Of a stretch of DNA of 64,000 nucleotides, positions 47,330-57,382 are shown one piece after another. Position 1 is the first letter of the stretch. Each line of letters begins with the position of its first letter. Source of the DNA: Bagarius yarrelli (taxonomy: Eukaryota > Chordata > Actinopteri > Siluriformes > Sisoridae); the NCBI GenBank assembly GCA_005784505.1, contig VCAZ01000008.1:7458763-7522762 (forward strand), given 5' to 3'. The notes under the pieces were generated by a model, which saw nothing but the letters and a program-made list of their open reading frames with translations, had not been told where the DNA came from and did not search any database. The translations under genes were made by a program, and so were the position numbers.

Positions 47330-47580
47330 ATGCCATGTGTTTAACCTCAGCCAAGCCATGAATGCTCACAAGACACAACGGCATGCAGCGCTCCTAACGC
47401 CGGAGTCGCTTAAAGCTCGACCAGATTCGTCGGAGGACACAAATAGAAAACGACGGCCATCTCGACAGTTAAATGAGTCTGACAGATGCAATTATCCCCT
47501 CTTCCTGAGGTTAATACACACATCTACAGGCAGCCATGTGTGATTACCTATTCCCAACCACACACTGCCCTCATCCTAGC
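47330..47580. other. candidate conserved non-coding block
   Basis: Balanced repeat-free sequence with a short open frame at 47337-47543 that lacks splice context. It ends at the CA array. Confidence 0.3.
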
Positions 47581-47605
47581 CTGGAAGGGCAGCTGTATGA
47601 CACAG

Positions 47606-47608
<3 letters not shown>

Positions 47609-47638
<30 letters not shown>
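47609..47638 (+). repeat. (CA)n microsatellite
   Basis: About 15 CA units. Confidence 0.95.
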
Positions 47639-47643
<5 letters not shown>

Positions 47644-47928
47644 TTCCCTTTGAAAACTTTCTTATCTGTAATTGGGTGTCTTATTGATCATTTTGTGGAT
47701 TTGCAGCCCGATGATGTCTACAAGTCTGCATAAAGAGCTGCTTAAATATGACGAGAAACGTCTAACATACCTCTTATCAATGCTTAAAATTCTTCGGAAT
47801 CGCTTTAAAATTCTTCGGAAGCGCTTTAATCGATAGACTTTGTCACTGCACAGGAATATTAAAATGAAGAAAACAACAAGAAAAAACAAATGCTGGACAA
47901 TTTGTAAACATTCTTTGGCTATACAAAA

Positions 47929-48336
47929 ATTAGGGCTGCACGATATTGGAAAAAAAAGATGACTTTGGAAATAATTCATTATATTAGAATGATTGTGGTG
48001 ATTTTGATCTGCGTAAAATATAATACATACATTATAGATAGACAATTAAACAAAGAACAAATAATGAGTATTTATGTTTTTCTGATGATCAGTAATTGAA
48101 TAATCGAATGTAAACTCACACTCTATCGTCTTCACTGTATAAATCAAGTACAATTAATCTTCTTGCACTTGAATGCATTAAACTTGTTGGAAACATTAAA
48201 ACAATGAGCAAATGATAAACTTTCACTCGATTAATAAACTATAATCCACACCTGAAACTGAACATCCTGCAGTGTGACTATTGCAGATACGCATTACGAT
48301 GGTGATGATTAAACGATATATTGCGCAGCCCTAATT
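47929..48336 (+). mobile_element. non-autonomous DNA element (MITE), complete
   Basis: Terminal inverted repeats AATTAGGGCTGCACGATAT and, reversed, AATTAGGGCTGCGCAATAT bound a 408-bp A/T-rich element with no coding capacity. A second copy in opposite orientation lies in smap2 intron 1. Confidence 0.8.
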
Positions 48337-48929
48337 AAAATAATAATAATAAAAAACCCTCATATGACAAAAAAACTTGTGGATACCATAAAAACACCTG
48401 TAATAATCAGGCAACACCATAAGCTAAAAGGAAGTCTAGATTCAAATGGGTGCAAAGTCGGAGAAGGTCTTGCAACTATTGGAAGTTCATTCCACCGTCT
48501 AGGAGCCACAACTGCAGAAGAACCGCAAAACACACTGAAGCGACTGATTACATGAGCATGATCTTATAATCAATAAAGTTATAAATGTAAATATATCCCT
48601 AATAAGGAAGAGGCTGTTTCAGGTTTCAGTGGAAGAACTGGAGTTTCCTGTACAGATCTCTGACTCTGACTAAACACCAATGGAACACCAACATTAGTGT
48701 CCGATCTCAATAATACTATTATGACTGAATGAGCAAATCCGCACAGTCACACTTTAAGAAGAATGTTTATATGGATGGCGTGGTCAGGTCTCTCTGTCTC
48801 TCTCTCTCTCTCTTTTTCCTCCAATTCGAGAAGCTTTAAAGATGGATGGAGACTCACTCTGTTCCACTGACCCAAGGCTACAGTTTACATTACATTCGAT
48901 CATCATTACACTAAGCTGTAATTAACAGA

Positions 48930-49140
48930 CATTCCGTGTCACCCAGATGAGGATGGGTTCCCTCTTGAGTCTGGTTCCTCTCAAGGTTTCTTCCTACTTC
49001 ATCTCAGGGAGTTTATTCTTGCCACATTCGCCACCGGCTTGTTCATTTTCACAGTTACTGCATTTTGTGTGAAGCTGCTCTGAGACAATTTCCATTGCTG
49101 AAAGTGCAGTACAGATAAAAATGAATTAAACTGGAGTGAA
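48930..49140 (+). mobile_element. L2-like LINE 3' tail only
   Basis: GATGAGGATGGGTTCCCTCT, TCTCAAGGTTTCTTCCTACT, AGGGAGTTTATTCTTGCCAC and GAAGCTGCTCTGAGACAATT follow the 42240-42460 tail. It is a 5'-truncated copy of about 200 bp. Confidence 0.75.
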
Positions 49141-49359
49141 TTTTTGCCCACATAGTGTATTTTTGTATATTGCTTGAGTTTAAAGTCGATCATTGAAGAT
49201 TAGTAGAGTTGTAAGCAGCATCGAGGTTTAGTCGAGGTTTTTTAAAGGACACTTGGCAAATAACCAGGAATTACAAGCGCAGTTCTGATGATTTACAAAT
49301 CCAAGCTTTTTATAAAGTGTTAGCAGAAAGGAGAAATTCATTTAACAGGGCTTTTTATG

Positions 49360-49860
49360 TTGCTTCATCCGGCTGTGCCACATTCCCAGATTTGTTCTGA
49401 CTGGAAGAACTTTTGATATACAACCAGGTACTTTATGAAAAATGTAAGTCTTTTTTCAAACCCAGGACACTTTGTCGCTGCTGCCCCTCGGGCAGATATA
49501 AATTTGTGCCTTGTGAGCGCACGAGAGCCCGATGTGCTTGTGCCATCCACCAAATCTCCCTGACACGTCTGCCAATTTTCCAATTACCTGCGGCGCTCTA
49601 CGTTATCGCCATGGCCGCTTGGTGCTTAAATGTCTTAGTTAGGTTAAGGCACCCCTTCTTTTTCTATACCCCCTTCTAGTCTTTTTTTTTAAGTGATTTA
49701 GAGCGTGTCCCTGGGGAAGTGCCCCTGGACACTTGAGGGACTGATTTGCGGGTCCTGTCGAGAGTCCCACCTCCCATCTTTCTCCTCCAGGGGACAGACG
49801 CTGGCTCATTTCGGTGTGTGAGTTACAGCTGAGACACGGCTGCTGCTGGCAGGATCGCAT
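49360..49860. other. candidate conserved non-coding block
   Basis: About 500 bp of GC-balanced, repeat-free sequence with overlapping open frames on both strands and no splice-flanked exon. It contains ATTACCTGCGGCGCTCTACG and GACACGTCTGCCAATTTTCC. Conservation is inferred from texture only. Confidence 0.35.
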
Positions 49861-50027
49861 ATAATGCGGCAAAGCTGCTCAGAAGTGTGGGGTGGGTTGA
49901 AAAAAAAAAAGACAGCGGGGAAAAAAAAGCTGTTTAATCCTCGATCTATTGCTGCGCGCTTTGATTATACGGTGATGCATGACAATAAAAAAGCAGTAAG
50001 AATGCGAGTATATAAACTGAAATTAAA

Positions 50028-50039
50028 GAGAGAGAGAGA

Positions 50040-50071
<32 letters not shown>

Positions 50072-50205
50072 AGGACAGACAAGGGGAGAAAAGGAGAGGG
50101 AGAGAGGAATGAAGAGAGAGAGAAAGAAAGAGAGAGAGAGAGAAAGAAGGACAGACAAGGGGAGAAAGAAGAATAGAGGGATAGAGGGAGAGGGAGAGAG
50201 GAATG

Positions 50206-50250
<45 letters not shown>
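50028..50250 (+). repeat. (GA)n array with AAGGACAGACAAGGGGAGAA repeat
   Basis: Almost pure purine on the plus strand. A longer unit beginning AAGGACAGACAAGGGGAGAA recurs about 60 bp apart, embedded in GA dinucleotides. Open frames here are low-complexity artefacts. Confidence 0.9.
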
Positions 50251-50599
50251 GGAGGCTGGGGAGGGACTGACTGTTTATAGCTGTTATAATGTAAGTGATA
50301 ACACTAACTACCTTGTCTTCCTTGATGTTCCAATACATTAACTGTGACTATAAATGGACAATGTATTACGCGTCATTGGTTAATAAATTAAAATTTTGAA
50401 TCGTTGGCGCTGCTGCTGTAGTTTCAGGAGAATGAAACACTTTCACATCGCAAAAGAATGTCAAGAATTCTATGCTTTTTACTCTAATTGTGGAACATGT
50501 TCAATTATGAAAGTACATCAATTTCTGCACCCGACGTTTCGCCAGGTGAAAATATTTTAAAGAAAACTGCGTCATAGTAAACTGCAAATTATGTGCGAC

Positions 50600-51450
50600 A
50601 AATTAGATTAGATTAGATTCAACTTTACTGTCATTGTGCAAGTTACATGTACCGAGCCAATGAAATGCAGTTAGCATCTAACCAGAAGTGCATAAGTGGC
50701 TTATTTACAATAAATATCAGTGTAATAAATAGGGTATGGGGTTGATAATTACAGAGGTGGGGGTAAATAATGTACAGAGGTATATGGATAGAATATAGAG
50801 GTGTAACAATAGAAAGTTATAGATTGTGCAAAGATGCATAATGATAAGGTAGTGCAAAGTACAGAAGTGGCAGTGCAGTAGTAATTAATACTGTATATCA
50901 GCTGTTCAGTGCAGAAACAGCCACAGGAAAGAAGCTGTTTTTCAGTCTGTTTGTGCAGCTCTGAGGCATCGGTAGCGTCTGCCTGATGGGAGAAGAGTGA
51001 ACAGTCCGTGGTTGGGGTGAGAGGGATCTTTGATTATGCCTCTCGCCCTTTGCAGACAGCGTTTTTTGTGTATGTTGTCCAGGGTGGGTAGCTGAGTGCC
51101 GATGATTCGTTGGGCGGTTTTCACCACCCTCTGAAGGGCTGTGCGGTCTGAAGCAGTGTAGCTGCTGTACCATACTGAGATGCAGTTTGTGAGGATGCTC
51201 TCGATGGTACTGCAGTAAAAGTTCTTCAGTATCCTGTTGCTGAGATGGGACTTTTTAAGTCTCCTCAGAAAATATAGGCGCTGTTGTGCCTTTTTGACCA
51301 GGAAAGAAGAGTTCAGAGACCAGGTGAGATCCTCAGAGATGTGGATTCCTAGGAACTTGAAGCTAGGTACACGCTCCATTGATGTGTATTGGAGGATGAG
51401 TGTGATTGCTAGCTCGTCTGAAATCCACAATGACCTTCTTTGATATTAGC
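50600..51450 (-). mobile_element. Rex1/CR1-like LINE, 3' third, 5'-truncated
   Basis: On the minus strand the frame gives FKFLGIHISEDLTW, LVKKAQQRLYFLRRLKKSH, NFYCSTIESILTNCISVWY, RVVKTAQRIIG and HGLFTLLPSGRRYR. This is the C-terminal part of a LINE ORF2 beyond the catalytic box. A one-base shift separates an upstream KKVIVDFRRASNH piece at about 51380-51440. The 3' UTR runs to about 50600 and ends in repeated TCTAA. Clade within the CR1/L2/Rex1 group is uncertain. Confidence 0.8.
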
Positions 51451-52125
51451 CACATTAGCTATGAGACACATCAGCTACAAGATTTCATAAGACATATCAA
51501 CTACGAGACATCAGCTACACGATGTTAGCTACGAGACACATCAGCTACAAGATATCAGATTGAGACATATTAACTACGAGACATCAGCTATGAGAAATCA
51601 GATACCAGACATCAGATACGAGACATCAGCTACGAGACATCAGCTACGAAACATCAGCTACGAGACATCAGCTACGAAACATCAGCTACGAGACATCAGC
51701 TACGAAACATCAGCTACGAAACATCAGCTGCGAGATAACAGCTACGAAACATCAGCTATAGGAAACATCAGCCATAGGAAACATCAGTGATAAAAAAACA
51801 GCTAGGAAACATCAGCTATAGGAAACATCAGCTATAGGAAACATCAGCTATAGGACACATAAAAAAAAACAGCTTTAAGACACATCTGCTATAAGACCTA
51901 TAAGCTATGAGACAAATCACCTATAAGACACATCAGCTATGAAACACATCGGTGATAAGACACATCAACTATAAAACAAATCAGCAATGAAACAAATCAG
52001 CTATAAGACACATCAGCTATAAGACACATCAGCTATAAGACACATCAGCTATAAGACACATCAGCTATAAGACACATCAGCTATAAGACACATCAGCTAT
52101 GAGACAAATCAGCTACGCAGGTCAT
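51450..52125 (+). repeat. minisatellite, 14-bp units passing into 16-bp units
   Basis: The first part has units of CAGCTACGAGACAT or CAGCTACGAAACAT (14 bp). The distal part has perfect tandem CAGCTATAAGACACAT (16 bp), with intermediate CAGCTATAGGAAACAT units between. The open frame at 51560-51790 is a product of the repeat, since a 14-bp unit shifts frame each time. Confidence 0.95.
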
Positions 52126-52560
52126 TTAGCTCTTCTTAATCTCATTTTTTCACAAAAATCATTTATCTTGAAGTTGTATTATGGCTTTAAACTTATTTGA
52201 CAACAAGACCGAAAGCTTCATTAGCGACTAATGGCAGAACGACGCATTAAAGAATTTAAAGAATCATTCTTGTAATTTGCACGACTTTATTGTAAATATT
52301 GTTCCAAAAACAACGACATTAATAATAATAATAATAACAACAATAAAAATAATGTTATAACTAATAAATAAACAAAAACAACAAACAAATAAACAGACAG
52401 ACTGTATATGGGCATAAAAACAGCGATATATAATGCGATAAATAAATGAAACGTAAAACTTAAATCTTTTACATTATGACTACTGAAGTACCTTTTTTTC
52501 CAGTCGCTGTAAATTAAAATGTTCTTGTCAGACTGGAAGTGTGATGTTCTACCTCACACA
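52126..52560. other. intergenic, A/T-rich
   Basis: AAT and AAC simple runs at about 52320-52400; nothing else recognised. Confidence 0.5.
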
Positions 52561-52569
52561 CGGGATGTT

Positions 52570-52870
52570 AAGTGATTTTTATGCTAAGCAGTGGTTTCTG
52601 TCTGAAAGCTGGGGATATTTTGTCAAAAATGCAGGTGTCATTTGAAACGCCTTCTGTTTTAAATCTCTTTTCATATAAACCGAAAACGTCTCCCTTTTTT
52701 TTCGGCGAGACAGGATGACATTTCCTCTGTGAGGCAGAGCCGTCTCGAGCACCCTGACAGGCAGCGGCATTGTGGGAAATATCCATCGCTCTCCCTGGGG
52801 AAAAGCGGAGGAAAGTGCGTCCTGCCACTCACACTCCTGCCCTCTGGCAAACACGTACACACCAACCAGA
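52570..52870. other. candidate conserved non-coding block
   Basis: 300 bp of balanced sequence with three overlapping minus-strand frames and no splice context. It includes GGCATTGTGGGAAATATCCA. Several frames being open at once argues against coding. Confidence 0.35.
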
Positions 52871-53049
52871 ATGAAGAAATGCCAGGTGCTTTATTCTAAT
52901 CGTATATTCTAACTGATGTGTGTCGCATTAAAGCGTCGTTAAAATCCTTGTTCATATTTAGATGAAGGCGTTGTGTGCATTTTATTACAGCTGTTAGTCG
53001 ACTGCGTAATCCGAGTTAAATAAAACAAACATTAGAATTAAAACAAGAT

Positions 53050-53112
53050 AAACTAAAAAAGACAGCGGGACAATGGGGAAAGAGAAGGACATATAGCAAA
53101 GGAGAGAGCGAT

Positions 53113-53152
<40 letters not shown>

Positions 53153-53226
53153 GAAGGCGAGTGAGAGAGAGCGATCAGAGAGAGAGAGAAAGCAAGAGAG
53201 AGCGAGTGTGAAAGAGAGAAAACGGA

Positions 53227-53280
<54 letters not shown>

Positions 53281-53291
53281 GCGAGTGGGGA

Positions 53292-53328
<37 letters not shown>

Positions 53329-53340
53329 AAGTGAGGGAGC

Positions 53341-53383
<43 letters not shown>

Positions 53384-53619
53384 TGAAAGGGAGAAAGGGA
53401 GTGAGAGAGAGAGAGAGAGAGAGAGCGAGTGTGAAAAAGAGAAAAAGAGAGAAAGAGAGAGCAGTTAGGTATTGAAGAAGTGGCTATATGAAGCAGTAGT
53501 TTCATGTTTTATTACAAAATCCAGCATTAAGTTTTGTACTGGTCTTATCAATAATGCACCTAAATCAGCCCAAAACATTAATAAAGAGCCTTAAAATGAA
53601 GAACGAAATTGGAGAACGT

Positions 53620-53657
<38 letters not shown>

Positions 53658-53870
53658 AAAAGAGAAAACAAGAGAGAAAATAGCAAAAAATAGAGCAGAA
53701 AAAGAACAGAGACTGTAGGAGGAAAAAGAGAGAGAAACTGGAAAAAAGAGGAAGATTGTAAGAAAGACATTAACATTAAGACAAGGAGAAAGAAAACTAG
53801 AGAAGGAAAGAGTGAAGGATGAGTGCGAGAATAAGGGAAGACGGCTGAAGAACAGCATACAGACTGAACC
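53050..53870 (+). repeat. purine-rich GA tracts, about 800 bp
   Basis: Three GA arrays at 53115-53460 and 53621-53655, joined by sequence that is also strongly purine-biased on the plus strand, up to about 53850. Only 53465-53580 departs from it. Confidence 0.9.
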
Positions 53871-53947
53871 CTAGGTGGCATCAAAGCTTTGTGTAGTATG
53901 TTTATGTGCTGGTGACAGAAACCCCTGCAGCATCAATGTACTTTGCA

Positions 53948-53950
53948 CAC

Positions 53951-54009
<59 letters not shown>
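53948..54009 (+). repeat. (CA)n microsatellite
   Basis: About 30 CA units with one CG substitution. Confidence 0.95.
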
Positions 54010-54013
<4 letters not shown>

Positions 54014-54059
54014 CAACTTCATAAAGTGGGATTAAACTAAAGCCGGTTGAAAAAAAGAA

Positions 54060-54480
54060 TTCAAATTTAAGACGCTGCTTTGCCTTTAATGAGCTTTGGC
54101 GTCCTTTATCAAGCCGACGCAGTCCTTAAAGAATTCAGCTGGCTAATTAGTATGACGTATTTCCTTATCGTGTTTTCTGCTTTTATTGTCTTTCTTTGCG
54201 TGTGTGTATGCGCGGAAGTGTGTGGCGTGGCAAGATGTGGCTTTTATGTTGCATACGGAAAAAGAGGCTTAATGGCCTCCTCCTGGCTGATAGGTGCCGC
54301 TGTGCGTTTGCAGGAGACGGATTGATGATGATGATGAAAACACACGCAGAGTGTGAAACGGTGGAAATAAGAAAGGCCACACATGGCAACCCGATGAGAA
54401 ACAAGGTGAGCTTCAACCGTACACTGGCTTAAAGAACCAATACAACATTGAGTGCTAAAGGACCCAGTCACATGACCTAG
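54060..54480. other. candidate conserved non-coding block
   Basis: Repeat-free sequence including CTGGCTAATTAGTATGACGT, a TAAT-core homeodomain-like motif, and open frames on both strands without splice signals. Confidence 0.35.
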
Positions 54481-54845
54481 GAAGAACCTAGGGTTAAATC
54501 TTAAGATGCTGGAAAAAAAGTGAGGATTTAGTCTGCAAAGTATCAGTAAGAATTTTGAGTAATGATTGAAAATGGAAGCAAAATTGGCGATTTCACATCT
54601 TCTTTACGGAAAATACAAAGATAAATAAATGTATATCAAAAGTCTATTTGTCACATACATAATAATACACAGTACAACATATAATAAAATTTTACGACTG
54701 TCTAAATTTAAAAATCAAATTATATACAGAAAAAAACTAAACTTTTAGCTAGGATGCTTAGAAAAATGTCCTAGATTTTTAGTCACCTGTGTTAAACATT
54801 TGTTTAATATGTAACAAATGTTGTAGTCATCCATCATCTTAACTT

Positions 54846-54846
<1 letters not shown>

Positions 54847-54890
<44 letters not shown>
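54847..54890 (+). repeat. (AAT)n microsatellite
   Basis: About 14 AAT units. Confidence 0.95.
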
Positions 54891-54909
54891 GGGTTGCCTA
54901 TTGCTCTCA

Positions 54910-55075
54910 AAATACACTACATTTCCAAAAGTTTGTGGACACCTGACCATTACAAACATATATAATTTTAAACATCTTTAAAGATTTAAGATTTTATTTA
55001 ATTAACTTAATTTAAGATTTACTCCTTGTTTCACTGTTAAATTAAGCTTCACTTGTCTAGTAAGTCTTTCCACTA
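54910..55075 (+). mobile_element. Tc1-like end fragment
   Basis: CCAAAAGTTTGTGGACACCT and GACCATTACAAACATAT match the terminus also seen at 59400. Only one end is present. Confidence 0.6.
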
Positions 55076-55224
55076 TTTTCGCTTGCTGTAGCCTCAATTT
55101 AGTTACTTCTATTTATTAGATTAATTATTGTTAAAGGATTTAGTTTATAATGCAAGTATAATCAGTACAGCAGCTGTAGTGGCTATAATACTTTTCTGAA
55201 AAATATAAAAGAAATAAGAATGCT

Positions 55225-55660
55225 AGGAATTCAGAATAAATAGAATAAAACAGAACAGAACAGAATAGAAACAGAACAGAATAGAACAGAACAGAATAGA
55301 ATAGAACAGTGTTGAATAAAAGAGAACAGAACAGAATAGAATATAATAGAATAGAACAGAATAAATAGAACAGAATAAAATAGAATAGAATAAAAAGAAC
55401 AGAATAGAATAGAATGAAACAGAATAGAATAGAATAAAAGAGAACAGAATAGAAATGAATAGAACAGAATATAATAAAAGAAAAGAAAACAAAACAAAAC
55501 AGAATAGAATAGAACAAAATAGAATAACATAGAATAGAATAGAATAGAATAGAACAGAATAAAATAAAATATTATAACATAGAATAGAAAAGATTAGAAT
55601 AGACTATAATAACAGAATAAAATAGAATAAAATATTATAACATAGAAAAGAATAGAATAG
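55225..55660 (+). repeat. pentanucleotide array, AGAAT / AGAAC
   Basis: About 430 bp of tandem five-base units, mainly AGAAT and AGAAC with AAAAT variants. A 4- and 5-base phase change occurs near 55475-55500. Open frames reading Phe-Tyr-Ser-Val-Leu on the minus strand come from this array. Confidence 0.95.
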
Positions 55661-55999
55661 AACAAACAGTATGAAACATCAAACACAGCTTTTACAAGAC
55701 AGTTAGACATTAAAACAGACAGCAACATCCAGGACAAAGGCACATTATATACATATTTAATTATAAGAAACTCTTTATAGACTGTGTGTGTGCAAATATT
55801 TAGTGTCTTAAGAGCGTACCGGTGTGTGTGAGATATTTTATATCTGTGTGTGTGTGTGATTTAAAGCTCCTGTCGGAGTGGTGGATATGACACGCGCGCG
55901 TTTAGTCATATAGACTCGGTTCATTAGGCGGCTGAGGCTGTGTGTTACACGCTACATTGAACCACCTCTGGCCCTGTCCTCCCTTTTCTTTTTCTTCAT

Positions 56000-56024
56000 A
56001 TTCTCTCTCTTTCTCTCTCTCTCC

Positions 56025-56099
<75 letters not shown>

Positions 56100-56103
56100 C
56101 ACA
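56000..56103 (+). repeat. compound (CT)n(CA)n microsatellite
   Basis: CT-rich from about 56000 to 56036, then CA to 56103 with CG interruptions. Confidence 0.95.
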
Positions 56104-56149
56104 TTCCTACAGGCCCAGTCAAATCCAGTCTCCAGAAAGCACAATTAAA

Positions 56150-56400
56150 CTTCATGACTGTGCATATTTGTGCTCCCTATTTCCATTTATTACAAAGGGC
56201 GTTCATTAATCTGCCTTTTTTCTCCCTCTCACCCCCCACTCCAAAACCCCCCGCTCCCTCTCAAAATGATTTTTCCGTTTTAGTGAGGCGTGACGGATAC
56301 CGAGGTGAATTTAAGCGAAAATGGCTAATTAAATCAGCTGTAAAATGCACAAGCCTACATCTGATAAGCCATGATGCTTGGGGGGGAAATATAACAGTGA
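56150..56400. other. candidate conserved non-coding block
   Basis: Includes AAGGGCGTTCATTAATCTGC and AAATGGCTAATTAAATCAGC, two TAAT-type cores, in repeat-free sequence. Confidence 0.35.
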
Positions 56401-56479
56401 GCTAAAGTTATTTTACTCTGTTTCCAATATAGAGAATAATATTACATCAAAAATTAGCATAGTAACTCGGTCTCTGTGA

Positions 56480-56722
56480 CTAAATTGGATTCACTTGAGT
56501 AGGCTTACTCTTACTTCAAACAATAATACTTTAACTGTTAGTTGGGTAATTGTTTTTATAAGAAGTGGGGTGGAAGTGGTAGGACAGTGGTTAAGGTTTT
56601 AAACTGCTAACTGGAAGATTAGGGTTCGAAACATTCGGATAAGGACGTCTGCCAAATGCCGTAAATGTGAATTTAGTTCTACTTAGGTAATATTTTGGGC
56701 TACTCTACCCACCTCTGCTGAA
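56480..56722. mobile_element. hAT-like fragment interrupted by a SINE
   Basis: Ends in GGCTACTCTACCCACCTCTG, the terminus style of fish elements that start CAGAGGTGGGTAG, and starts with CTTGAGTAGGCTTACTCTTA. A deleted family A SINE sits inside at about 56575-56668. Confidence 0.5.
56575..56668 (+). mobile_element. family A SINE with internal deletion
   Basis: GTAGGACAGTGGTTAAGG, GAAGATTAGGGTTCGAAACA, then directly GGATAAGGACGTCTGCCAAA. The body between head and tail is missing. Confidence 0.8.
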
Positions 56723-57382
56723 TTAAATATGCTAAAACGGCACTGGTCGCTGGTTAGATTGGCTGCATGATTGGGTTTTTGGGGTGATGTGGTGCTTCGA
56801 TGTACTGTGTTAAAAAAAAGGATTTTAACTAGCAGTACTTTAGTAACACATTCATTTAATCATTTTTTCCATTTAAAAAAAATAGCAGGTGAAACTAATT
56901 GAATGTTATATACAATCAAAAAGTTATTTACGTATATGTTTTTACTCGTGTTTATTAATTTAGGTAGTTTTCTTCTAAATAATTTGAAATTTTGTTACTG
57001 AGACAGAATTCTTTATGCTAATGCATCTGCATCATCATCATCGTCATCGTCTTCATCACCATCTGCATGTAAGCAATAAAATACAAAGCAGGTTTCTTGA
57101 AGGAAAAGTGAAATGGCTCTAGAGAAAGTTTGTAAAGAAAACTACACCAGGTTCTGGAAAAATCCAAACAAACTAGAGGGGAAAAAATTTCATCTGTGAG
57201 GAGCAGATAGAAACCCCACAACCCTCGTTAACAAGATTTATAGCAGCTGAAAGATAGCCTCCGGTTTAGATGCGTTTGTAACTGTGTGCCTATTTAAAAT
57301 TTTGTGTGCTCAAAAATAAAACAGTCTATTTTTAATATTATTATATAAAAGAATACAAGACTGGTTCGGTTTTCAAAGGTGG
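56723..57382. other. intergenic, nothing recognised
   Basis: Contains a short CAT/ATC run at 57028-57062; no genes or repeats assigned. Confidence 0.45.

Noticed and set aside
49946..50338. 130-codon Ser/Leu-rich minus-strand frame
   Set aside because: Product of the GA array; low-complexity artefact.
51560..51790. Repetitive 76-codon frame (YETSA-type repeats)
   Set aside because: Translation of the 14-bp minisatellite; no start context or exon signals.
51450..52125. CRISPR-like array
   Set aside because: Units are direct tandem repeats without spacers in a vertebrate genome.
53053..53505. 150-codon Ser/Leu-rich minus-strand frame
   Set aside because: Product of the GA tracts; low-complexity artefact.
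55140..55530. Three overlapping Phe/Tyr/Leu-rich minus-strand frames suggestive of membrane proteins
   Set aside because: All come from the AGAAT/AGAAC array, which contains no stop in any phase.
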